Shown here piece by piece: positions 1 through 9,284 of a stretch of DNA of 64,000 nt. The position numbers and the translations under genes were made by a program. Under the pieces are notes generated by a model that was given only the letters and a program-made list of their open reading frames with translations, did not search any database and was not told where the DNA came from. The first letter of the stretch is position 1; each line of letters starts with the position of its first letter. Origin of the DNA: Pseudomonas antarctica (lineage in GTDB: Bacteria; Pseudomonadota; Gammaproteobacteria; Pseudomonadales; Pseudomonadaceae). The DNA lies in NCBI RefSeq assembly GCF_900624995.1, contig NZ_UYXQ01000015.1, forward strand, positions 23,621 through 87,620, read 5' to 3'.

Positions 1-145
1 GACTACGCGCATACACTCTCCGGGTTCAGGCCTTTGCGGGGCCATTGAGGAGAGCTTAGTCAGATTAGACGAGCGTGCCGGATGCAATTTCCCCCTTGCT
101 CCGCTAGCATTACCGGCTTCCGCTTCCCAGTTGCGACGGTTTTCG
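1..145. other. Leader region upstream of dnaX
   Basis: Non-coding stretch at the window edge. It must hold the dnaX leader and perhaps part of its promoter. I looked for the signal recognition particle RNA, whose conserved GGAAGG...AGCAGC tetraloop region would be diagnostic, and it is not in these bases. No convincing promoter hexamers or hairpins were recognised. Confidence 0.3.
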
Positions 146-2206
146 ATGAGTTATCAGGTTCTTGCACGTAAATGGCGCCCGCGCTCGTTCCGCGAAATGG
201 TCGGCCAGACCCATGTGCTCAAGGCTCTGATCAATGCCTTGGACAGCCAACGGCTGCACCACGCGTACCTGTTCACCGGTACGCGGGGGGTGGGCAAGAC
301 CACCATTGCGCGGATCATCGCCAAATGCCTGAACTGTGAGACAGGTATCACATCGACCCCCTGCGGCACCTGCTCGGTATGCCGGGAGATCGACGAAGGG
401 CGTTTTGTCGACTTGATCGAGATCGACGCCGCGAGCCGCACCAAGGTTGAAGACACCCGCGAGCTGCTCGACAACGTGCAGTACGCACCGAGCCGTGGCC
501 GCTTCAAGGTCTACCTGATCGACGAAGTGCACATGCTCTCCAGCCATTCCTTCAACGCCTTGTTGAAAACCCTGGAAGAGCCGCCGCCCTACGTCAAATT
601 CATTCTGGCCACCACTGACCCGCAGAAGCTTCCTGCAACTATTCTGTCGCGGTGCCTGCAGTTCTCGCTGAAAAATATGACCCCTGAGCGGGTGGTCGAA
701 CATTTGACCCACGTGTTGGGTGTCGAGAACGTGCCGTTCGAAGACGACGCCCTGTGGCTGCTCGGGCGCGCTGCAGATGGTTCGATGCGCGATGCCATGA
801 GCCTCACCGACCAGGCCATTGCCTTCGGTGAAGGCAAGGTCATGGCCGCCGACGTGCGCGCCATGCTCGGCACCCTCGACCACGGCCAGGTGTTCGGCGT
901 GCTGCACGCGCTGATCGAAGGTGACGCCAAGGCGTTGCTCGAGGCCGTGCGCCACTTGTCGGAGCAAGGCCCGGACTGGAACGGCGTGCTCTCGGAAATC
1001 CTTAACGTCTTACACCGCGTTGCGATCGCCCAGGCCTTGCCTGAAGGCGTCGACAACGGCCATGGCGACCGCGACCGCGTATTGGCGTTGGCCCAGGCAT
1101 TGCCGGCCGAAGACGTGCAGTTCTACTACCAGATGGGCCTGATTGGTCGACGCGACTTGCCCCTGGCACCGGACCCGCGCGCAGGCTTCGAAATGGTCCT
1201 GCTGCGCATGCTGGCGTTCCGGCCGGCGGATACGGCAGACGCACCGAGACAGCCGCTAAAGCCAGTGGGGATCAGCCAGGCCACAGTTGATTCCGCCAAA
1301 CCAGTGGCTGGCGCGGCAAGGGTCGCGCCAGTCGTTGCTGCGCCTGCGCCGGCAGCTCCGGCGCCTGAACCTGTGGTCGCCGCGCCTGTGGTTGAGCCTA
1401 CGCCGGTGATCGAGCCTGAGCCTGAGCCGGCCCCGGTGGTCGATCTGCCCTGGAACGACCCGGTAGACGCCGAGCCTGAGGTTGAACTGCAGCCTGCCGT
1501 GGAGCCTGTACTGGAAACCAGCGGCGAGCAGCCCGAACTGACGCCAATGCCAGCATCGACGCCTGACAGCGTGGTGCAGGCGGCGCCCGAGTGGGTTTCA
1601 GCCCCCGTTCCAGAGCCGACCGTTGCCCAAGTCGAAGCCGCCACCCCGGGCATCGACCTCGACGACGAGCCGCCACTGGACGAAGATTACATCGAGCCGG
1701 ACATGGATTCGGCCTACAGCTATCTGGATGACCTGGCCAGCGAACACACCGCCGAGCCTACTCCTGAGCCCGAAGCGGAACCTGCTGCCGCCCCGGCCAC
1801 CGGCCTGGCGTTGCAATGGCTGGAATTGTTTCCGAAGTTGCCGATCTCCGGCATGACCGGCAGCATTGCCGCCAACTGCACCTTGATTGCCGTCGAGGGC
1901 GACCACTGGGTGTTGCACCTGGACCCTGCCCATAGCGCCTTGTTCAACGCGACCCAGCAGCGACGGCTCAACGATGCGCTGAACCAATACCATGAGCGCA
2001 CCCTGACCATCACCATCGAGTTGATCAAGCCCGAGCAGGAAACCCCGGCCCAGGCGGCAACCCGTCGACGTATCAACCGTCAGCGCGAGGCCGAAGAATC
2101 GATCCAGGGTGATCCGCTTATCCAGCAAATGATGCAACAGTTCGGCGCGGTCGTGCGTCACGATACTATTGAACCTGTCGAAGCCCCGGTGCCCCAAGCG
2201 TCATGA
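146..2206 (+). CDS. dnaX: DNA polymerase III subunit tau (clamp loader)
   Basis: Clamp-loader ATPase that loads the beta sliding clamp and bridges polymerase cores at the replication fork. The N-terminus MSYQVLARKWRPRSF is canonical. Walker A (GTRGVGKT) falls near residue 45, followed by a four-Cys zinc motif (CLNCETG...CGTCSVC) and a DEVHML Walker B. The AAA+ core runs to about residue 370. A Pro/Glu/Ala-rich linker of roughly 190 residues follows, then the tau-specific C-terminal domain. ATG 146 is chosen over the upstream TTG because it gives the family N-terminus. No A AAA AAG slippery heptamer was found, so an E. coli-style gamma frameshift is not evident. It is the first gene of the dnaX-ebfC group. 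Confidence 0.97.
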   Translation: MSYQVLARKWRPRSFREMVGQTHVLKALINALDSQRLHHAYLFTGTRGVGKTTIARIIAKCLNCETGITSTPCGTCSVCREIDEGRFVDLIEIDAASRTKVEDTRELLDNVQYAPSRGRFKVYLIDEVHMLSSHSFNALLKTLEEPPPYVKFILATTDPQKLPATILSRCLQFSLKNMTPERVVEHLTHVLGVENVPFEDDALWLLGRAADGSMRDAMSLTDQAIAFGEGKVMAADVRAMLGTLDHGQVFGVLHALIEGDAKALLEAVRHLSEQGPDWNGVLSEILNVLHRVAIAQALPEGVDNGHGDRDRVLALAQALPAEDVQFYYQMGLIGRRDLPLAPDPRAGFEMVLLRMLAFRPADTADAPRQPLKPVGISQATVDSAKPVAGAARVAPVVAAPAPAAPAPEPVVAAPVVEPTPVIEPEPEPAPVVDLPWNDPVDAEPEVELQPAVEPVLETSGEQPELTPMPASTPDSVVQAAPEWVSAPVPEPTVAQVEAATPGIDLDDEPPLDEDYIEPDMDSAYSYLDDLASEHTAEPTPEPEAEPAAAPATGLALQWLELFPKLPISGMTGSIAANCTLIAVEGDHWVLHLDPAHSALFNATQQRRLNDALNQYHERTLTITIELIKPEQETPAQAATRRRINRQREAEESIQGDPLIQQMMQQFGAVVRHDTIEPVEAPVPQAS

Positions 2207-2254
2207 CACGGGGCTATTAACTAAATTGATCCACGTACTTTTGAGGTGATTCCC

Positions 2255-2593
2255 ATGATGAAAGGTGGCATGGCCGGCCTGATGAAGCAGGCGCAGCAGA
2301 TGCAGGAAAAGATGGCCAAGATGCAGGAAGAACTGGCCAACGCCGAAGTCACCGGTAAAGCCGGTGGCGATATGGTCAGCGTAGTGATGACCGGTCGTCA
2401 CGATATCAAGCGCGTGAGCATCGACCCAAGCGTATTGCCAGGCACCAGCGAAGATGACCTGGAAATGCTTGAAGCGCTGTTCGCTGCGGCCGTCAACGAC
2501 GCCGTGCGCAAGATCGAAGCCAACAGCCAGGACAAAATGTCCGGCGTGACGGCTGGTATGCAATTGCCGCCGGGCATGAAGATGCCGTTCTGA
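2255..2593 (+). CDS. ebfC: YbaB/EbfC family nucleoid-associated protein
   Basis: Small DNA-binding protein of 112 residues that forms dimers and is almost always encoded beside dnaX and recR. The Met/Gln-rich helical N-terminus ([20 protein letters not shown]) and the central [21 protein letters not shown] strand region are typical. A GAGGTGA ribosome site at 2243 supports ATG 2255 rather than the GTG at 2246. It lies 48 bases after dnaX and ends just before a strong hairpin terminator. The precise role of the family, in nucleoid organisation or recombination, is not settled. Confidence 0.95.
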   Translation: MMKGGMAGLMKQAQQMQEKMAKMQEELANAEVTGKAGGDMVSVVMTGRHDIKRVSIDPSVLPGTSEDDLEMLEALFAAAVNDAVRKIEANSQDKMSGVTAGMQLPPGMKMPF

Positions 2594-2616
2594 TCGGTGA
2601 GCTTTCGCTAGAATGA

Positions 2617-2646
2617 AAATGCCAGGCATCGAGCCTGGCATTTTTG
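2617..2646 (+). terminator. Rho-independent terminator after ebfC
   Basis: A perfect inverted repeat, AATGCCAGGC / GCCTGGCATT, with a five-base loop and a following T run. It should end the dnaX-ebfC transcript and so separates recR from its usual operon partners. Confidence 0.85.
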
Positions 2647-2774
2647 TTTGTGCGGTGATCGTTTCGGTGGGCAGTAACCTCACGCCGCCTGGACGCATTG
2701 CGTTCAATATGAACCCTGGCGCGCCAGACAGGGTCTGCACCCTATACCGATGGATTCGATAAAGGAGTTCCCTG

Positions 2775-3809
2775 ATGTCTGAAGAAACGATTCTGAACCA
2801 GCGCGTTGTGCTGGTTTCGCGCCCTCAAGGCGCACCGACCCCGGAAAATTTCCGCCTGGAACGCGTGAACTTGCCCGAGTTGGCGGAGGGCCAGGTGCTA
2901 TTGAAAACGCTGTACCTGTCCCTCGATCCCTATATGCGTGGCCGCATGAGTGACGCACCGTCCTACGCCGCTCCGGTTGAAATCGACGAGGTTATGACCG
3001 GTGGCGCTGTCAGCCGTATCGAGCAATCGCGCCACCCGAAATTCGAAGTGGGTGACCTGGTAGTCGGCTCCACCGGCTGGCAAAGCCACAGCGTTTGCGA
3101 CGGACTTAATCTGATCCCGGTGCCCAAGGGCCTTGCGAGCCCGTCGATGGCGCTGGGTGTGCTGGGCATGCCGGGTATGACTGCGTACATGGGCCTGATG
3201 GATATCGGTCAGCCCAAGGATGGGGAAACCCTGGTGGTGGCGGCGGCGTCCGGCGCGGTCGGCTCGGTGGTGGGCCAGGTGGCCAAGCTCAAGGGCTTGC
3301 GCGTGGTGGGTATCGCCGGTGGCGCAGACAAGTGCCGCTACGTGGTGGATGAGTTGGGGTTTGACGCCTGTATCGACCACAAGAGCGCCCATTTTGCCAA
3401 TGAATTGGCCCAGGCCTGCTTCAACGGCGTGGACATCTACTTTGAAAACGTCGGCGGCAAGGTGTTCGACGCGGTGCTGCCGTTGCTCAACCCCAAAGCA
3501 CGGATTCCCTTGTGCGGCTTGATCGCCGGCTACAACGCCCATGAAGCGCCAACCGGTCCCGACCGTCTGCCGGCGCTGCAACGCACCTTGCTGACCAAGC
3601 GCGTGCGCATCCAGGGCTTTATCGTGTTCGACGACTACGGTGATCGCCAGCCTGAATTCCTCAGCGCCATGGCGCCGTGGGTGCGTGATGGCAAGATCAA
3701 GTTCCGCGAAGACGTGGTCGAGGGCCTGGAGCAGGCGCCCGAAGCCTTTATTGGTTTGCTTGAGGGGCGCAACTTCGGCAAGTTGGTGGTGCGCGTCGCG
3801 CAGGATTGA
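2775..3809 (+). CDS. Zinc-independent MDR NADP-dependent oxidoreductase (CurA/PTGR-like)
   Basis: A 344-residue medium-chain reductase of the family containing leukotriene B4 12-hydroxydehydrogenase and curcumin reductase CurA, which reduces the double bond of alpha,beta-unsaturated ketones with NADPH. The substrate here is unknown. SLDPYMRGRMSD near residue 50 is a family signature, and the Rossmann loop AASGAVGSVVGQ is near residue 160. No catalytic zinc ligands are present. The start has a clear AAGGAG site eleven bases upstream. The gene sits between ebfC and recR, a pair normally adjacent, so it looks like an insertion into a conserved cluster. Confidence 0.92.
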   Translation: MSEETILNQRVVLVSRPQGAPTPENFRLERVNLPELAEGQVLLKTLYLSLDPYMRGRMSDAPSYAAPVEIDEVMTGGAVSRIEQSRHPKFEVGDLVVGSTGWQSHSVCDGLNLIPVPKGLASPSMALGVLGMPGMTAYMGLMDIGQPKDGETLVVAAASGAVGSVVGQVAKLKGLRVVGIAGGADKCRYVVDELGFDACIDHKSAHFANELAQACFNGVDIYFENVGGKVFDAVLPLLNPKARIPLCGLIAGYNAHEAPTGPDRLPALQRTLLTKRVRIQGFIVFDDYGDRQPEFLSAMAPWVRDGKIKFREDVVEGLEQAPEAFIGLLEGRNFGKLVVRVAQD

Positions 3810-3875
3810 CCATTTGACGCTAATCCGAGGCGCGGGTATAAACCGCGTCTCGTTGTTTTGTCGGACCATTCGCTC

Positions 3876-4478
3876 ATGAGCTTCAGCCCCCTGATTCGCC
3901 AACTGATCGACGCCCTGCGCACCTTGCCGGGTGTGGGTCAGAAAACCGCCCAGCGTATGGCGCTGCAACTGCTGGAGCGTGATCGCAGCGGCGGCACCCG
4001 GTTGGCCCAGGCCCTGAGCCAGGCCATGACCGGTGTAGGCCACTGCCGCCAGTGCCGCACCCTCACCGAGGAAGACCTCTGCCCACAATGCGCCGACCCA
4101 CGCCGCGACGACACGCTGCTGTGCGTGGTGGAAGGGCCGATGGATGTGTACGCGGTGGAGCAAACCGGTTATCGCGGCCGCTATTTTGTGCTTAAAGGGC
4201 ACCTCTCGCCGTTGGATGGGCTGGGGCCGGAAGCCATCGGCATTCCGCAACTGGTGGCGCGCATTGAAGAACAGGGCACCTTTACCGAGGTAATCCTGGC
4301 GACCAACCCGACGGTGGAGGGTGAGGCAACCGCGCATTACATCGCCCAGTTGCTGACCAATAAAGGCTTGATCACCTCGCGTATCGCCCATGGCGTGCCG
4401 TTGGGTGGTGAGCTGGAGTTGGTGGACGGCGGGACGTTGGCGCATTCGTTTGCAGGGCGCAAACCGATCGCCCTTTAA
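3876..4478 (+). CDS. recR: Recombination mediator protein RecR
   Basis: Works with RecO (and RecF) to load RecA on gapped DNA. The product is 200 residues, the usual length. In order it has the helix-hairpin-helix [17 protein letters not shown] near residue 15, the four-Cys zinc finger [16 protein letters not shown] near 55-72, and the Toprim domain beginning [18 protein letters not shown] 3876 ([10 protein letters not shown]) matches the family start. An in-frame TTG eighteen bases upstream is less likely. The ribosome site is weak. Confidence 0.96.
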   Translation: MSFSPLIRQLIDALRTLPGVGQKTAQRMALQLLERDRSGGTRLAQALSQAMTGVGHCRQCRTLTEEDLCPQCADPRRDDTLLCVVEGPMDVYAVEQTGYRGRYFVLKGHLSPLDGLGPEAIGIPQLVARIEEQGTFTEVILATNPTVEGEATAHYIAQLLTNKGLITSRIAHGVPLGGELELVDGGTLAHSFAGRKPIAL

Positions 4479-4498
4479 AGAACAACACAATCTGAAAG

Positions 4499-4587
4499 GT
4501 AGGCGGGGGCTTGCTTCCGATTGCAGTGTCTCAGTCAGCCTGGTTAGGGCTGGCCCACCGCTCTCGGGGCAAGCCCTCTCCCACAGT
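4499..4587. repeat. REP doublet (REPIN-like) downstream of recR
   Basis: Two inverted REP-type arms, GGGGGCTTGCTTCCGATTGC on the left and CTCTCGGGGCAAGCCCTCTC on the right, separated by about 35 bases. This is the standard arrangement of the mobile REPIN sequences of P. fluorescens-group genomes. Similar doublets lie near 44.9 kb and 51.6 kb. It may affect mRNA stability but encodes nothing. Confidence 0.75.
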
Positions 4588-4676
4588 GGTTGTGTGGTGT
4601 TGGCGGGAAATGCATTTGGCTTGAAAACCAAGCAAGCGCTTGGTAAGTTCGTTCCACCTCACCGTGGAGCTTGCCG

Positions 4677-5825
4677 ATGTCTGCCTACCAGGATTACTTC
4701 GACCCCAGCCACCAATTGGTCCGCGACAGCGTGCGCCGTTTTGTCGAGCGCGAGATGTTGCCGGGCATTGAGCAGTGGGAGGAGGCCGAAAGCTTTCCCC
4801 GTGAGCTGTACCTCAAGGCCGGCGCGGCGGGCATTCTGGGCATCGGTTATCCCGAAAGCCTGGGCGGCAGTCACGAAGGTGATCTGTTCGCCAAGGTTGC
4901 CGCCAGCGAAGAGTTGATGCGCTGTGGTTCCGGTGGGGTCGTGGCAGGCCTGGGTTCGCTGGATATCGGCCTGCCGCCCGTCGTCAAATGGGCACGGCCC
5001 GAGGTGCGTAAGCGCGTCGCGCCCCCGGTGTTAGCCGGGGAGAAGATCATCGCCTTGGCCGTCACCGAGCCTGGTGGTGGCTCCGATGTAGCCAACCTGC
5101 AAACCCGCGCCATCCGTGATGGTGAGCATTACCGCGTGAGCGGTAGCAAAACCTTTATCACCAGTGGCATTCGCGCCGACTTCTACACCGTGGCCGTCCG
5201 TACGGGCGGGCCGGGCTTTGGCGGTATCAGCTTAGTGCTCATCGAAAAAGACACCCCCGGTTTCACGGTCGGTCAGCCGTTGAAGAAAATGGGTTGGTGG
5301 GCGTCGGACACGGCTGAGTTGTTCTTTGACGACTGCCACGTGCCTGTGGGCAACCTGATCGGCGTCGAGAACATGGGCTTTGCCTGCATCATGGGCAATT
5401 TCCAACGTGAGCGCCTGGCCCTGGCGTTGATGGCCAATATGACCGCACAACTGGCGCTGGAGGAAAGCCTCAAATGGGCCGCCCAACGCGAAGCCTTTGG
5501 CAAGCCCATCGGCAAATTTCAGGTGCTCAAGCATCGGCTTGCCGAGATGGCGACTGCGGTGGAAGTGTCTCGGGAATTCACTTATCGCCAGGCGGCGAAA
5601 ATGGCGGCGGGCATGAGTGTGATCAAGGAGATTTCGATGGCCAAGAACCTGGCCACCGACACCGCCGATCGCGTTACTTACGACGCGGTGCAGATCCTCG
5701 GCGGCCAAGGTTACATGCGCGGCAGCCTGGTGGAGCGGCTCTATCGTGACAACCGCATCCTGTCCATCGGTGGCGGCACCCGCGAAGTGATGAATGAAAT
5801 CATCAGCAAGCAGATGGGGCTTTGA
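4677..5825 (+). CDS. Acyl-CoA dehydrogenase family protein
   Basis: FAD-dependent alpha,beta-dehydrogenation of an acyl-CoA, probably passing electrons to ETF. The 382-residue length and blocks are standard: LAVTEPGGGSDVANLQTRA near residue 125 (FAD/substrate loop), GSKTFITSGIRAD, RLALALMANMTAQLALEE, RQAFGKPIGKFQ-type motif, and the C-terminal VQILGGQGYMRGSLVERLYRDNRI block with RILSIGGGTREV. ATG 4677 has GGAGC six bases upstream and is preferred over the TTG at 4671. Chain-length specificity cannot be read from the sequence. It converges on apt with only 21 bases between them. Confidence 0.93.
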   Translation: MSAYQDYFDPSHQLVRDSVRRFVEREMLPGIEQWEEAESFPRELYLKAGAAGILGIGYPESLGGSHEGDLFAKVAASEELMRCGSGGVVAGLGSLDIGLPPVVKWARPEVRKRVAPPVLAGEKIIALAVTEPGGGSDVANLQTRAIRDGEHYRVSGSKTFITSGIRADFYTVAVRTGGPGFGGISLVLIEKDTPGFTVGQPLKKMGWWASDTAELFFDDCHVPVGNLIGVENMGFACIMGNFQRERLALALMANMTAQLALEESLKWAAQREAFGKPIGKFQVLKHRLAEMATAVEVSREFTYRQAAKMAAGMSVIKEISMAKNLATDTADRVTYDAVQILGGQGYMRGSLVERLYRDNRILSIGGGTREVMNEIISKQMGL

Positions 5826-5846
5826 TGGCGTCAGTCCAAGCGACCT

Positions 5847-6395
5847 TTAACGCTCAGTCAACGCAAACTGGGTCAGACAAAACGTCGGAATCCCCATGTC
5901 TTGCAAGCGCTGTGAGCCACCCAGCTCCGGCAAATCAATGATTGCCGCCGCTTCAAAAATCTTCGCGCCCATGCGCCGCACCAGGTTAGCGGCAGCGATC
6001 AAGGTACCGCCGGTGGCGATCAGATCATCGAACATCAACACCGAGTCGCCTTCGCACAGGCTGTCGGCGTGCACTTCCAGGAAGGCTTCGCCGTATTCAG
6101 TCTGGTAGCCCTCGGCCAGCACGTCAGCCGGCAGCTTGCCCTGCTTGCGGAACAGGATCAGCGGTTTGTTCAGTTGGTAGGCGATGATCGAGCCGATCAG
6201 GAAGCCCCGCGCATCCATCGCGCCGATGTGGCTGAAGTCGGCTTCGACATAACGTTGGGCAAAACTGTCGGCGACCAGGCGCAGGGCCCGGGGCGATTGA
6301 AACAAGGGCGTGATGTCACGAAAGATCACCCCAGGCTTGGGGAAGTCGATGACGGGGCGGATCAGGGATTTGATGTCGAACGAATCGAAGGTCAT
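5847..6395 (-). CDS. apt: Adenine phosphoribosyltransferase
   Basis: Purine salvage enzyme converting adenine and PRPP to AMP in the cytoplasm. The product is 182 residues. It begins with the [21 protein letters not shown] block, and the PRPP-binding motif [17 protein letters not shown] sits near residue 120. Reads leftward and directly follows anr in the same direction with an 81-base gap. The pair apt-anr is conserved in Pseudomonas, though the functions are unrelated. Confidence 0.96.
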   Translation of the reverse strand: MTFDSFDIKSLIRPVIDFPKPGVIFRDITPLFQSPRALRLVADSFAQRYVEADFSHIGAMDARGFLIGSIIAYQLNKPLILFRKQGKLPADVLAEGYQTEYGEAFLEVHADSLCEGDSVLMFDDLIATGGTLIAAANLVRRMGAKIFEAAAIIDLPELGGSQRLQDMGIPTFCLTQFALTER

Positions 6396-6476
6396 CGTCG
6401 AAGAGTCCTGGGAGCGGAAAACGGACTCGAAGTATACCTGCGGCTTCGCTGATTGGCGCGGCCGCAGGTGCCTGCA

Positions 6477-7211
6477 TCAGCTTTCCAGCGAGCCCCCCGC
6501 CAGCGCGCAGAGCTGGATAGGGTCGAGGATGTGCACTTCCTTGCCTTCGGCGGCAATCAGCTCGTTCTGCTGAAAACGGGTGAACACGCGGGACACGGTT
6601 TCCACCGCGAGGCCCAGGTAATTACCGATTTCATTGCGTGACATGCTCAGCCGGAATTGGTTGGCCGAGAACCCACGGGCACGGAAACGTGCCGACAGGT
6701 TGACCAGGAACGTGGCGATGCGCTCGTCGGCGGTTTTCTTCGATAACAGCAGCATCATCTGCTGGTCGTCGCGAATTTCGCGGCTCATCACGCGCATCAG
6801 TTGGCGGCGCAACTGCGGCAATTGCAGGGCCAGTTCATCCAGGCGCTCGAAGGGGATTTCGCACACCGAGGTCGTCTCCAGCGCCTGGGCCGACACCGGG
6901 TGAATCTCCGTGTCCATGCCCGACAACCCGACCAGTTCGCTGGGCAGGTGGAAACCGGTGATTTGCTCTTCGCCGCCGTCGCTCAGGCTGAACGTCTTCA
7001 ACGCCCCCGAACGCACTGCATAAACGGAATCGAATTTGTCGCCCTGGCGAAACAGAAACTCGCCTTTTTTCAGGGGGCGACCACGTTTAACGATTTCGTC
7101 CAGCGCTTCCATGTCTTCCAAATTCAACGAAAGTGGCAGGCAGAGGGGGGCCAGGCTGCAATCCTTGCAATGGGCCTGGCTGTGAGCGCGCAGTTTGACT
7201 GGCTCGGACAT
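6477..7211 (-). CDS. anr: Anaerobic regulator Anr (FNR family, oxygen-sensing)
   Basis: Global activator of low-oxygen genes, homologue of E. coli FNR. The four [4Fe-4S] cluster ligands are visible as Cys15, Cys18 and Cys24 in [12 protein letters not shown], and Cys117 in TTSVCEIP. The CAP-type effector domain spans roughly residues 30-150. The C-terminal helix-turn-helix carries the FNR recognition pattern [18 protein letters not shown], which predicts binding to TTGAY-N4-ATCAA. Such sites occur before hemN and ccoN2 in this window, so local targets surround the regulator. ATG at 7211 gives the usual 244-residue length. Confidence 0.97.
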   Translation of the reverse strand: MSEPVKLRAHSQAHCKDCSLAPLCLPLSLNLEDMEALDEIVKRGRPLKKGEFLFRQGDKFDSVYAVRSGALKTFSLSDGGEEQITGFHLPSELVGLSGMDTEIHPVSAQALETTSVCEIPFERLDELALQLPQLRRQLMRVMSREIRDDQQMMLLLSKKTADERIATFLVNLSARFRARGFSANQFRLSMSRNEIGNYLGLAVETVSRVFTRFQQNELIAAEGKEVHILDPIQLCALAGGSLES

Positions 7212-7313
7212 TTCTTAAATCCTTGTGGGGAAACACACATAAGACGTAAGGGTAACGCACCGGGGTGCTGTGAGGCCAGCGTGTACAAAAAAGCAGCAAA
7301 GATATAAAGCTTT

Positions 7314-7333
7314 TTGTATCGGGGTCGATACAA
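7314..7333. promoter_or_regulatory. Perfect inverted repeat between anr and the 7365 gene
   Basis: TTGTATC and GATACAA flank a six-base spacer GGGGTC. The arms are perfectly complementary and lie 31 bases before the start of the small coiled-coil gene and about 100 bases before anr. It does not fit the Anr consensus, so it may be an operator for another dimeric regulator or part of an mRNA hairpin. Confidence 0.45.
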
Positions 7334-7364
7334 GATGACAACTCAGTAACCATGGACCAGAGTT

Positions 7365-7835
7365 ATGTCTTCCATCAGTAGTATAAATCCTTCAAGTATT
7401 CGTATTCCTGCTGCGCCACAACCCCAAAAGGACAAGGTGGGAGACACTACCAACAACTCGTCACCGCTGGCCGATTCCACGGCGGTCGAAGGTGTGGCGG
7501 TTACGATTTCCGGTGCGGCGATGAAGGCTGCGGCGGATGAGAAAACCTCCAACAGCGATATCGACGACAGCGGCCTGTCGGATAACGTCAAGAATCTGCT
7601 GAAGATGATTCGTGAGATCAAAAAGCAGATTGCCGAGAAGCAGGCTGAGATGACTGCGCTGATGGCTGATAAAAACCTCAGCCCTGATCAGATGCGAGCC
7701 CGCCTCTCTGGTCTGCAAAGTGCGCTGAGCGCTTTACAAGCGAGCTTGAATGGCGCTCAGGCGTCCTTGACTAAGGCGATGAAAGACATGCCTGCCAACG
7801 ACGCAGCTAAGACCGCTGCCCTGGCAATGAAGTAG
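7365..7835 (+). CDS. Small coiled-coil protein, FlxA-like
   Basis: A 156-residue soluble protein with no signal peptide. The first 80 residues are low-complexity and rich in Ser, Pro, Thr and Ala. Residues about 83-140 form a heptad-rich helix (KNLLKMIREIKKQIAEKQAEMTAL) followed by a second helical segment rich in Leu, Ser and Ala. This resembles the loosely defined FlxA-like family, but I cannot assign a function. It is transcribed divergently from anr, with a perfect palindrome in the shared promoter region, and ends six bases from the convergent hemN. The ribosome site is modest (AGAG). Confidence 0.7.
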   Translation: MSSISSINPSSIRIPAAPQPQKDKVGDTTNNSSPLADSTAVEGVAVTISGAAMKAAADEKTSNSDIDDSGLSDNVKNLLKMIREIKKQIAEKQAEMTALMADKNLSPDQMRARLSGLQSALSALQASLNGAQASLTKAMKDMPANDAAKTAALAMK

Positions 7836-7841
7836 CTGCCT

Positions 7842-9224
7842 TCAGATCACCCGCGAAAATCGTTGCCTGTTCTGGTGCTCCAGGTAGGCATCGAACACCA
7901 TGCACACCGAACGCACCAACAAGCGCCCGGCGGGCAGTACGCGAATGCCTTGCGCGTCCAGCTCGATCAGCCCGTCGTCGGCCATCGTCTCCAACTGCGG
8001 CCATAGTTCGTCGAAATAGCCGCGAAAATCGATATTGAAGGCCTGTTCGATCTGTTCGAATCTCAGGCTGAAATTGCAGATCAACTGCTGAATGACCTCA
8101 CGGCGTAACCGATCATCCGTGGTGCACACCAAGCCACGGCTGGTGGCCAGTTGCGCGCCGGCCAGAGCGTTCTGGTAGTGATTGAGGTCGCTGCTGTTCT
8201 GGCAATACAGGTCGCCGATCTGGCTGATCGCCGACACCCCCAAACCAATCAAGTCGCAATGCCCGTGGGTGGTGTAGCCCTGGAAGTTGCGTTGCAGCGT
8301 GCCTTCTTCCTGGGCCACCGCCAGTTCATCATCCGGCAGGGCAAAGTGGTCCATGCCGATGTAACGATAGCCCGCGCGGGTCAACTGCTCGATGGTGGTT
8401 TGCAGCATCAACAGCTTTTCCGCCGGTGAGGGCAGATCGTCGGTGTTGATCCGCCGCTGTGGCATGAACCGCTCCGGCAGGTGCGCGTAGTTAAACACCG
8501 ACAAACGATCGGGTTGCAGCTTGATCACTTCCTCCACGGTGCGCGCGAAGTTGATCGGCGTTTGCTGGGGCAAGCCGTAGATCAGGTCGATATTGATTGA
8601 GCGAAACTGCAGGGTGCGCGCCGCATCAATCACTGCGCGGGTTTCTTCAAGACTTTGCAGGCGATTGACCGCACGTTGCACCTCGGGGTCGAGGTCTTGC
8701 AGGCCAATGCTCACGCGGTTGAAGCCCAATTCACGCAGCAGGCCCATCGTTGCCCAGTCGGCTTCACGCGGGTCGATTTCGATACCGTAGTCGCCGGAAT
8801 CATCGCCCTGCAAATTGAAATGCTGACGCAGGCATGCCATCACCTGGCGCAGTTCGTCGTGGCTGAGAAAGGTCGGCGTACCGCCGCCGAAGTGCAATTG
8901 CTCAACCGGCTGTTTGGGGTCGAGGTGGCAGGCCATCAGCTGGATTTCCTGCTCCAGGCGTTGCAGATAGGCCTGGGCGCGGCCACGGTCCTTGGTGATG
9001 ACCTTGTTGCAGGCGCAGTAGTAGCAAATGTTCGCGCAGAACGGTACGTGCACATACAGCGACAAGGGCCGTACGGCTTTGCGGCTGTCGCGCAGGGCGT
9101 GGAGCAGGTCGAAGGTGCCGACTTGGCTGTCGAATTGTACGGCGGTGGGGTAGGACGTGTAACGCGGCCCCGCCAAGTCGTAGCGGTGAATCAGATCGGT
9201 GTCCCAACGAATGGCGTCGAGCAT
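7842..9224 (-). CDS. hemN: Oxygen-independent coproporphyrinogen III oxidase
   Basis: Radical SAM enzyme decarboxylating coproporphyrinogen III to protoporphyrinogen IX when oxygen is scarce. The cluster ligands Cys63, Cys67 and Cys70 plus Cys72 are in PFCANICYYCAC, preceded by the family's Tyr-rich N-terminus (RYTSYPTA). LHFGGGTPTFL is the SAM-binding GGGTP motif. The 460-residue length is normal for HemN rather than HemW. A perfect Anr box lies 61 bases upstream of the start, consistent with anaerobic induction supplying haem for the neighbouring cbb3 oxidases. Confidence 0.97.
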   Translation of the reverse strand: MLDAIRWDTDLIHRYDLAGPRYTSYPTAVQFDSQVGTFDLLHALRDSRKAVRPLSLYVHVPFCANICYYCACNKVITKDRGRAQAYLQRLEQEIQLMACHLDPKQPVEQLHFGGGTPTFLSHDELRQVMACLRQHFNLQGDDSGDYGIEIDPREADWATMGLLRELGFNRVSIGLQDLDPEVQRAVNRLQSLEETRAVIDAARTLQFRSINIDLIYGLPQQTPINFARTVEEVIKLQPDRLSVFNYAHLPERFMPQRRINTDDLPSPAEKLLMLQTTIEQLTRAGYRYIGMDHFALPDDELAVAQEEGTLQRNFQGYTTHGHCDLIGLGVSAISQIGDLYCQNSSDLNHYQNALAGAQLATSRGLVCTTDDRLRREVIQQLICNFSLRFEQIEQAFNIDFRGYFDELWPQLETMADDGLIELDAQGIRVLPAGRLLVRSVCMVFDAYLEHQNRQRFSRVI

Positions 9225-9284
9225 GCGGGCGGTCCCCGGGATTGGCTAGTGGGCCGAGTCTAGGGGCAGGGTTGGGATGGCATC

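Noticed and set aside
1..145. Signal recognition particle RNA gene expected near dnaX
   Set aside because: The conserved GGAAGG/AGCAGC core is absent. If present it is outside the window.
2898..4631. A 577-codon open frame on the minus strand
   Set aside because: It lies opposite the oxidoreductase and recR genes, both with clear motifs. It is a shadow frame typical of high-GC DNA with no recognisable domain.
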